Shown here one piece after another: positions 58,056-64,000 of a stretch of 64,000 nt of DNA; position 1 is the stretch's first letter; every line of letters begins with the position of its first letter. A model generated the notes under the pieces. The model did not search any database and was not told the DNA's origin. It was given only the letters and a program-made list of their open reading frames with translations. Source of the stretch: Bradyrhizobium sp. NDS-1 (lineage in GTDB: Bacteria > Pseudomonadota > Alphaproteobacteria > Rhizobiales > Xanthobacteraceae); contig NZ_CP136628.1 of NCBI RefSeq assembly GCF_032918005.1, positions 6,123,501-6,187,500 on the forward strand, written 5' to 3'. Position numbers and translations under genes: made by a program.

Positions 58056-58301
58056 ATGATAGAACGTCGAACGTTCGACCGCGTCGATGTGGACGAGGTC
58101 GCCTACATTTCAGGCGACGGCGCCAGCTTACGCTGTCGCGTCGTCAATATGTCGGAACAAGGGGCAGCAATTGAGCTTCCGTCGGAACGGTACGTGAATT
58201 TCACATTCAAACTGATGCTCGAGAAAGATCGCATCATCCGAAGCTGCCGCCTCGTCTGGTCGAGCGCCAATCTTATCGGAGTCGTGTTCGAGAAACCTTG
58301 A
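58056..58301 (+). CDS. PilZ-domain protein (c-di-GMP binding candidate)
   Basis: This 81-aa protein has 'ERRTFDRVDVDE' (the R-x3-R-type switch) and 'NMSEQGAAIE' (D/N-x-S-x2-G), the two PilZ ligand motifs. The start at 58056 places the RR motif at the N-terminus as usual. A TTG at 58008 overlapping the upstream stop is an alternative. It probably senses c-di-GMP and may tie EPS or motility to that signal. It is convergent with the GDP-fucose genes. Confidence 0.75.
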   Translation: MIERRTFDRVDVDEVAYISGDGASLRCRVVNMSEQGAAIELPSERYVNFTFKLMLEKDRIIRSCRLVWSSANLIGVVFEKP

Positions 58302-58330
58302 GGCGGAGAAGGTTCGTTCATGACCTGCCC

Positions 58331-59272
58331 CTAACGGCTGCGCAAATAGTCCTCGTAGGCAAGCTTCAGTCCGGCCGTAAGCGGCGTCCGAGCGCTCCAA
58401 CCGGCTTCCGTCAAACGAGCAACGTTCAGTAGCTTTTGCGGTGTCCCGTCCGGGCGCGAGACGTCGAAGGTAATCTCGCCGCGATAGCCGACGACCTCGG
58501 CTACGATACGCGCGAACTCCGCGATGGTGATGTCCTCGCCCGTGCCGATATTGACAAGCTCCGCGCTTGAATAGGTCTTCATCAAATGGACGCAGGCATC
58601 CGCCATGTCGTCGACATAGAGAAACTCGCGCCGGGGCGTGCCGGTGCCCCACACCGCGACCCGCTTTGCGCCCGCGACCTTCGCCTCGTGGAAGCGGCGG
58701 ATTAGAGCGGCAACGACATGACTGTACTCGGGATGATAATTGTCGCCAGGGCCGTAGAGATTGGTCGGCATCACGCTGATGAAGTCGCTCCCATACTGGG
58801 TGCGATAGGCCTCCGCCATCTTGATGCCGGCGATCTTGGCGATGGCATAGGGCTCGTTGGTCGGCTCCAGCGGGCCGGTCAACATTGAGTCCTCGCGCAG
58901 CGGCTGTGGCGCCAGCTTCGGGTAGATACAGGAGGACCCCAGAAACATCAGTTTCTCGGCGCCGTTCAGATGCGCGGCATGGATCACATTCGCCGCGATC
59001 GTGATATTGTCGTAGATGAACTCAGCGCGCAGCGTATTATTGGCGGCAATTCCTCCGACTTTGGCCGCGGCGACGAACACGATGTGCGGCTGCCTCTTCG
59101 CGAACCAATCGAATACGGCGGCCTGATTGCAGAGATCGACGTCGCGCCGATCCACGGTCACCAGTTCAACCTCCTCGCGCGCCAGCCGGCGCACCAGCGC
59201 GCTGCCGACCATGCCGCGATGACCAGCGACGTAGACGCTTTTGCCCTTCAGCTCAAAGGAAGCGATTGCCAT
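58331..59272 (-). CDS. fcl: GDP-L-fucose synthase
   Basis: This 313-aa extended SDR converts GDP-4-keto-6-deoxymannose to GDP-L-fucose by epimerisation and reduction. It has '[18 protein letters not shown]', '[15 protein letters not shown]', an active-site 'YAIAKIAG' and '[14 protein letters not shown]'. I chose the ATG at 59272; it overlaps the gmd stop by 20 nt, so the two are coupled. In rhizobia this gene is also called nolK when it serves Nod factors; here its place suggests EPS fucose. Confidence 0.94.
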   Translation of the reverse strand: MAIASFELKGKSVYVAGHRGMVGSALVRRLAREEVELVTVDRRDVDLCNQAAVFDWFAKRQPHIVFVAAAKVGGIAANNTLRAEFIYDNITIAANVIHAAHLNGAEKLMFLGSSCIYPKLAPQPLREDSMLTGPLEPTNEPYAIAKIAGIKMAEAYRTQYGSDFISVMPTNLYGPGDNYHPEYSHVVAALIRRFHEAKVAGAKRVAVWGTGTPRREFLYVDDMADACVHLMKTYSSAELVNIGTGEDITIAEFARIVAEVVGYRGEITFDVSRPDGTPQKLLNVARLTEAGWSARTPLTAGLKLAYEDYLRSR

Positions 59273-60323
59273 TGGCAGCGTCCCGTTGTGCTTCGGCCAG
59301 ATCACTCGCCATCATTTCCTCAACCAGCTGGACAAAGCTCCGCTTTGGCTTCCATCCGAGCTCGGTGCGCGCCTTGCTGGCATCGCCGACCAGAAGATCG
59401 ACCTCCGTGGGTCGAAAATAGGTCGGATCGATTCGGACCACGGTCTTGCCGCTTCCAGCGTCGACGCCGGTTTCCTCGACGCCCACGCCCCGCCATTCGA
59501 TGCGGCGGCCGACCTGCGCGAAGGCCAGTTCGACCATCTCCCGCACGGAATGCATCTCGCCGGTGGCAAGCACGAAGTCATCTGGCTTATCGGCCTGCAG
59601 GATCAAGTGCATGCCCTCGACATAGTCGCGGGCATGGCCCCAATCCCGCTTGGCTTCGAGATTGCCAAGATAGAGCGTCTCTTCCAGGCCGACCTCGATG
59701 CGCGCGACGGCACGCGTGATCTTGCGGGTCACGAAGGTCTCGCCACGGATCGGGCTCTCATGGTTGAACAGAATACCGTTGGAGGCGAACATGCCATAGG
59801 CTTCGCGGTAGTTTACCGTGATCCAGTAGCCGTACAGCTTTGCCACCCCATAAGGCGAGCGCGGATAGAACGGGGTCGTCTCCTTCTGCGGGATCTCCTG
59901 CACCAGGCCATAGAGCTCGGAGGTGGAAGCCTGGTAGAACCGCGTCTCCTTCTCCATACCAAGAATGCGGATCGCCTCCAGCAGACGCAGCACGCCGATC
60001 GCGTCGGCATTGGCGGTGTATTCCGGGCTCTCGAAACTGACGGCAACGTGACTTTGGGCGGCGAGATTGTAGATCTCGGTCGGCCGGATCTGCTGCATCA
60101 GGCGGATCAGATTGGTTGAATCCGTCATGTCGCCGTAGTGCATCAGGAACGGGACTTCGCCGACATGCGGATCCTGATAGAGATGATCGACGCGCGCCGT
60201 ATTAAACGACGACGAGCGCCGCTTGATGCCGTGTACGACATAGCCCAGCGAAAGCAGATACTCGGCCAGATAGGCACCATCCTGGCCGGTTACACCCGTG
60301 ATGAGAGCGATCTGCTTGGTCAT
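59253..60323 (-). CDS. gmd: GDP-mannose 4,6-dehydratase
   Basis: This 356-aa extended SDR makes GDP-4-keto-6-deoxymannose from GDP-mannose. It has '[19 protein letters not shown]', '[11 protein letters not shown]', '[12 protein letters not shown]' and '[10 protein letters not shown]' (Y-x3-K). The sequence is full length. It is first in a two-gene operon with fcl. The product feeds GDP-fucose, and possibly GDP-rhamnose, into EPS or other surface sugars. Confidence 0.95.
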   Translation of the reverse strand: MTKQIALITGVTGQDGAYLAEYLLSLGYVVHGIKRRSSSFNTARVDHLYQDPHVGEVPFLMHYGDMTDSTNLIRLMQQIRPTEIYNLAAQSHVAVSFESPEYTANADAIGVLRLLEAIRILGMEKETRFYQASTSELYGLVQEIPQKETTPFYPRSPYGVAKLYGYWITVNYREAYGMFASNGILFNHESPIRGETFVTRKITRAVARIEVGLEETLYLGNLEAKRDWGHARDYVEGMHLILQADKPDDFVLATGEMHSVREMVELAFAQVGRRIEWRGVGVEETGVDAGSGKTVVRIDPTYFRPTEVDLLVGDASKARTELGWKPKRSFVQLVEEMMASDLAEAQRDAANGNRFL

Positions 60324-60721
60324 GTCAAAATTGCTGCTCTCCTGAGCACGTCATCCGCGATGCGCGATGCAGATCGCACTTCGAGAAGGTCCTGATCTCT
60401 CTCGATCATGGCGATGGCTGAAGGTCAACCCTGCCAACCGCTCCGTCCCGCTTGCCCCAAGGTGGCCGGCAATCTGACACCACCGCATAGTGAGGCACGA
60501 AGCTGGAGCAGGACCTCGCTGATCTCCTGAACCTCGCCTTAGATCAATCCGAAACGCGCCATTCGTACTGGTATCAAAATACCAATTCTAATCGCAGTCG
60601 GACCGTTTCCGGCCGCTCGTTTGCAGCAACCTGTGACTGAAATGTCATATGTGAATCTGGGAGGACTTGTTAGTTTCAGCCGTTACCGGGAATTTCTGGT
60701 AATTTGGGGTAGGGCAGTATT
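60324..60721. other. 398-bp divergent intergenic region (gmd / tolC-like)
   Basis: No gene seen. It holds a TGGTAT-CAAA-ATACCA dyad (60569-60584) and a second near-dyad TACC-GGGAATTTC-TGGTAA (about 60684-60700) close to the tolC-like start; both are operator-like. Confidence 0.45.
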
Positions 60722-62419
60722 ATGAAGCCGGTATATTTGGCCCTCGCAGGCCTTTTCTTGACCACAACCCCCGTTTTGGCGGAGCAATTTTCCATTAATG
60801 ATGCCTTGCGCCAGGCAATGCAGACAAACCCGGGCGTCGGAGAAGCCTCGGCAAATCGCCGGGCAACCCAAAGTGAGCTGCGGCAAACGCAAAGCACGCT
60901 TTTGCCGCAGGTGCGCATTGACGCCAGCTACGGCCCGGAAAAGTTCGACCAATCGCCGGGTTTCATCGCACCCAACTTAGCCGTTCCCACCACGGGTTCG
61001 GGGCCTTGGCGAAATGGCAGTCAGGAATCGGTGGTCGTTCGGCAGCTGCTTTTTGACGGTTTTACCTCGATCCACGAAGTCTGGCGCCAGACGGCTCGCG
61101 TGAATGCCGCCGCCGCCCGCGTCAAGGAACGAACCGAGCTCATCGCACTCGATGCCGCCGAGGCCTACGTCGATGTCGTGCGCTACATGCGCCTTGTGAG
61201 TCTCGGCGAGCAGAACGTTGCAAACCACGACAAGATCTTCGCGAATGTGAACTCCCGCTTCTCCGGCGGCCGCGCCGGCGAAGGTGATCTTGAGCAGTCC
61301 AGAGAGCGTGTTGAAAACGCCCGGGCCGCGTTGGCGGAATTCCGCCGCAGCCTCGAGGACGCGCGGGCAAAGTACCGTAAGGTCGTCGGCCTTGAGCCGT
61401 ATAACTTGCGATTCCCGGGGCCCTTGCGGGGCATGCCAGGAAGCCGCGACGAGTCCCTTGCCGTTGCTCTGCGGTTCAATTCAACGATTACCGCGGCCCA
61501 ATCCGACGCGGATGCGGCCAAGCATGCGTTCAAGAGCACGGACGGTCTTTTCGCCCCCAAGTTCTACCTGGAAGGAAGGGCCACACACTACGACAACTCA
61601 TTTCCTTACGTGAGCAGTCCAGGGGCGCGTTCTGTTACGCATGAGGATTATAGCGGCAAAGTGGTGATGTCTTGGGACATCTTCCGCGGCGGCCAAGATG
61701 CGTGGAACCGAACCGAGAAGGCAGAACGCTTTACCGAGGCCACGATGCGGCATGCTCGGCTGCAGCGCGATGCCAATGAATCGATCGACAAGGCTTGGAA
61801 CGCCCGTACCATAACCCAGACCCGCATTTCCGCCTTGAGCAATCAGCTGCAGGCGGACAGGAAGACCATTGCTGCCTTCCAGAAGGAATATGAACTGGGG
61901 CAGCGCTCCCTAATCGACCTGCTGAACGCGCAGAACCAGTTCTTCAACGCCTCGGTGTCGCTGACGTCGGCACGGGCCGTGGTCGTTTTTGCGGATTATC
62001 AATTGCTGGCGGCCATGGGAACACTCATTGAGTACCTCAAGGCGCCTCCCCCGGTGGATGCCGCCCCCACAGACTTGAATCTGTTTGGCCTGCCCAACTA
62101 CAGCGCACCGAATTTCCGTTGGACGCTTCCCCAGACTGGATCCGAACCCCTTCATGTCCCGGTCCAGCCCCCTGCCGCAGCCCCTGTCCGCCTGTCGGCG
62201 GCAGCGCCGGCTACCGCGTCCCAAGCTTTCAGTGAACGCTGGTCGGGCGACACCACCAAGACGGCATCCGCGGCCAAGATTGTCGGCGCATCAGAGTGGC
62301 TGGCGCAACGAGAGCCCAAGGGTAGTCCGGTTGTGCTGGAAGGCGACCAGCGGACTGCATATGCGAAAGAGACGAAGCCACACTGGCTCCTGACGGCGTT
62401 TTCGCCTCAACCGAAATAG
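60722..62419 (+). CDS. TolC-family outer-membrane protein of a type I secretion system
   Basis: This 565-aa protein has a signal peptide 'MKPVYLALAGLFLTTTPVLAEQ' and two OEP repeats with long coiled coils. 'SVVVRQLLFDGFTSIHEVWRQ' and 'VVMSWDIFRGGQDAWNRTEKAERF' are the TolC/LapE-type strand signatures. After the normal end at about residue 445 there is a 120-aa Pro/Ala/Ser-rich extension that is not typical of TolC. It forms the outer-membrane exit duct. A terminator follows, and the ABC exporter gene begins 223 nt downstream. Confidence 0.9.
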   Translation: MKPVYLALAGLFLTTTPVLAEQFSINDALRQAMQTNPGVGEASANRRATQSELRQTQSTLLPQVRIDASYGPEKFDQSPGFIAPNLAVPTTGSGPWRNGSQESVVVRQLLFDGFTSIHEVWRQTARVNAAAARVKERTELIALDAAEAYVDVVRYMRLVSLGEQNVANHDKIFANVNSRFSGGRAGEGDLEQSRERVENARAALAEFRRSLEDARAKYRKVVGLEPYNLRFPGPLRGMPGSRDESLAVALRFNSTITAAQSDADAAKHAFKSTDGLFAPKFYLEGRATHYDNSFPYVSSPGARSVTHEDYSGKVVMSWDIFRGGQDAWNRTEKAERFTEATMRHARLQRDANESIDKAWNARTITQTRISALSNQLQADRKTIAAFQKEYELGQRSLIDLLNAQNQFFNASVSLTSARAVVVFADYQLLAAMGTLIEYLKAPPPVDAAPTDLNLFGLPNYSAPNFRWTLPQTGSEPLHVPVQPPAAAPVRLSAAAPATASQAFSERWSGDTTKTASAAKIVGASEWLAQREPKGSPVVLEGDQRTAYAKETKPHWLLTAFSPQPK

Positions 62420-62441
62420 CACATAGAGCCATCAAGTCGCG

Positions 62442-62466
62442 AAAGCCGCCCTTCCGGGCGGCTTTT
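62442..62466 (+). terminator. intrinsic terminator after the tolC-like gene
   Basis: A perfect 10-bp stem AAAGCCGCCC (62442-62451) / GGGCGGCTTT (62456-62465) with loop TTCC and a T-run ending at 62466. It separates tolC-like from the ABC exporter gene. Confidence 0.82.
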
Positions 62467-62642
62467 CATTTGGAAACAGGTCCAGCTGGCCACCGTTATC
62501 TCACGGGTATCATTCGAAGCGGGACAGGTATTAATCGTTAATCATCTAAGTCAAAATGCTGGAATGTATTAGCCGGTGAACTGTCGTATCATGACTGCGT
62601 TTTTCTGGGCCGGTTTCGCCAATTTGATTAAGGTATAACAGC

Positions 62643-64000
62643 TTGTTTTACCAGACAAAGCATCCGGTTGATCATCGCGCGCGCCTTGTTGATACGCCCG
62701 AAGAACCAACCTCGTCAGCTCAAACCGCCGCCCGCGAGCGGGACGTCGACCCCCTAACGGACTCGCTTGTCTTCCTGGCGGCGCACCATGGCCGGGCGGT
62801 CACGCGCGATGCGTTGCTCGGCGGACTGCCGATCACGGACGGTCGCCTGACGGTCTCCCTTTTCGAACGCGCTGCGCGTCGCGCCAGCCTGGAAACTGAG
62901 GCCGTTCAACGAGACGTAGCGGACATTCCGCCTCTCGTTCTTCCAGCCGTCCTCATCATGAAGAACGGGACAGCGCTGATACTGCTGGGCGTCGATGAAG
63001 CCAAGCGGAGCATCAGGGTGCTAGATCCATCGGATCGGCCCTATGCACCAAAAATCATTTCTTTGGATGACATCGGGGACGGATATACCGGCTACGCCTT
63101 TCTTGTTCGGGCCTCCGCGGAATCAGACCCCCGGGCCCTTGCCGCCGGTGATCTGCCCCGACATCACTGGTTCTGGTCGGTCGTGAGGGCTCACTGGCGA
63201 AACTACGGCCACATCGCTCTATCGGCCCTGCTCATCAATATCTTGGCGCTTGCCATGCCACTCTTCACGATGAGCGTCTATGACAGGGTCATTCCCAATG
63301 GAGCAATCCCTTCACTCATTGCTCTTTCCATCGGAATGGGCCTGGCAATCCTATTCGATCTGATCCTGCGTATGGTCAGGAGCAAGATGATCGATGTGAC
63401 CGGCAAGACCATCGACGTTGTCCTTGCGGCCAACATCTTCGAACATGTCATGGCCGTGAAGATGGCGCAGAGGCCCGCATCGGTCGGTATCATTGCCAAT
63501 CAGCTCCGTGACTTCGACTCTGTTCGCGAATTCTTCACGTCGGGAAGCGTGGTCTCAGCCACCGACTTACTCTTTGCGGTGCTCTTCATCGGCGTACTGT
63601 TCGTGGTCGCCGGTCCGCTGGCCTGGGTGCCGCTGCTCATGCTGCCTGTGATGATCGGGATCGGCATCGGACTGCAACGACCGCTCAATCGGGCGATGAA
63701 GCGGCTGCAAGCGGAGTCAGCGGCCCGGCACGGTGTGCTCGTCGAGTCTCTCACGGGACTGGAAACCGTCCGGGCGACAGGCGGCGAGGCGCGAATGCAA
63801 ACCGCGTGGGAACGTTCGGTGGCCGCGACGGCCCGTTCTGGCGAAGCTGTTCACTTCTGGTCGTCGCTGGCGCTTACCGCAGCAAATTCGGCACAAATGC
63901 TGACCAGTCTGCTGCTGATTGTGATCGGTGTCTTCCTGATCATGAACGGCAGCCTGACGGTCGGCGCATTGGTCGCGGCAAATATGCTTGCTGGTCGAGT
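62643..64000 (+). CDS. type I secretion ABC exporter, LapB-like, with inactive C39-like domain (runs off the window)
   Basis: The frame is open from a stop at 62625 to the window end; the first plausible start is TTG 62643 (AAGG 9 nt upstream). The N-terminal C39-like domain has 'DSLVFLAAHHGRAVTRDAL', where the catalytic Cys is Phe or Val, so it binds but does not cleave. A hydrophobic domain follows ('INILALAMPLFTMSVYDRVIPNGA', 'LFDLILRMVR', 'LLIVIGVFLIMNGS'). This is the LapB/HlyB-group layout. The ATPase domain and the HlyD-type adaptor would lie beyond the window. Confidence 0.87.
   Translation, partial: MFYQTKHPVDHRARLVDTPEEPTSSAQTAARERDVDPLTDSLVFLAAHHGRAVTRDALLGGLPITDGRLTVSLFERAARRASLETEAVQRDVADIPPLVLPAVLIMKNGTALILLGVDEAKRSIRVLDPSDRPYAPKIISLDDIGDGYTGYAFLVRASAESDPRALAAGDLPRHHWFWSVVRAHWRNYGHIALSALLINILALAMPLFTMSVYDRVIPNGAIPSLIALSIGMGLAILFDLILRMVRSKMIDVTGKTIDVVLAANIFEHVMAVKMAQRPASVGIIANQLRDFDSVREFFTSGSVVSATDLLFAVLFIGVLFVVAGPLAWVPLLMLPVMIGIGIGLQRPLNRAMKRLQAESAARHGVLVESLTGLETVRATGGEARMQTAWERSVAATARSGEAVHFWSSLALTAANSAQMLTSLLLIVIGVFLIMNGSLTVGALVAANMLAGR

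Noticed and set aside
58331..60323. gmd/fcl as nodulation genes (noeL/nolK)
   Set aside because: No nod box or other nodulation gene is seen in the window; the EPS context is the simpler explanation.

Overview
The window looks like chromosomal DNA of a Bradyrhizobium-type alphaproteobacterium. The evidence is high-GC coding bias, a red-type (form IC) RubisCO operon in the order cbbR / cbbF-P-T-A-L-S-X-E, rhizobial dispersed palindromic repeats, and a large exopolysaccharide (EPS) locus with BY-kinase, pyruvyl-transferase and GDP-fucose genes. No rRNA, tRNA, CRISPR array or intact insertion sequence was recognised.

Layout. 1-6.1 kb: stress and signalling genes (DUF3072 remnant at the edge, DUF6496 basic protein, secreted hypothetical, DegP/HtrA protease, UspA protein, a small ENVRRYR-motif protein, PAS-GGDEF-EAL enzyme). 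6.1-7.2 kb: FIST sensor, in an operon with the GGDEF-EAL enzyme. 7.4-17.3 kb: the Calvin-Benson-Bassham operon on the minus strand, with divergent cbbR. 17.5-20.3 kb: a sugar-modification module (NAD-dependent epimerase/reductase, RmlC-like epimerase, C-methyltransferase). 20.3-22.4 kb: a second ENVRRYR protein, a DUF4118 membrane protein and a nest of dispersed repeats. 22.5-27.8 kb: secreted hydrolase, orphan OmpR-type regulator, acyltransferase, MBL-fold hydrolase, aldose-1-epimerase-like protein.

28-60.3 kb: EPS locus. It holds four family-4-type glycosyltransferases, two Wzx-like flippases, a Wzy-like polymerase, four more acyltransferase-3 proteins, a pyruvyl transferase, a Wzz/BY-kinase co-polymerase, an undecaprenyl-phosphate sugar transferase, Gmd/Fcl for GDP-L-fucose, and two clan GH-A-like glycosidases. 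One glycosidase is a predicted periplasmic protein of 446 aa. The other is a 1302-aa cysteine-free protein with no signal peptide, three exact-length 166-aa tandem repeats and a C-terminal RTX-like segment. 60.7-64 kb: a TolC-family outer-membrane protein and the start of a LapB-like type I ABC exporter whose C39-like domain lacks the catalytic cysteine.

How it fits together: the cbb operon gives CO2 fixation. The EPS locus builds a lipid-linked repeat unit, decorates it (acyl, pyruvyl, fucose, possibly a branched deoxysugar), flips, polymerises and exports it. The type I secretion genes are well placed to export the giant repeat glycosidase, which could bind or trim the same polymer at the cell surface. 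This last link is inference and is the most interesting candidate system here.
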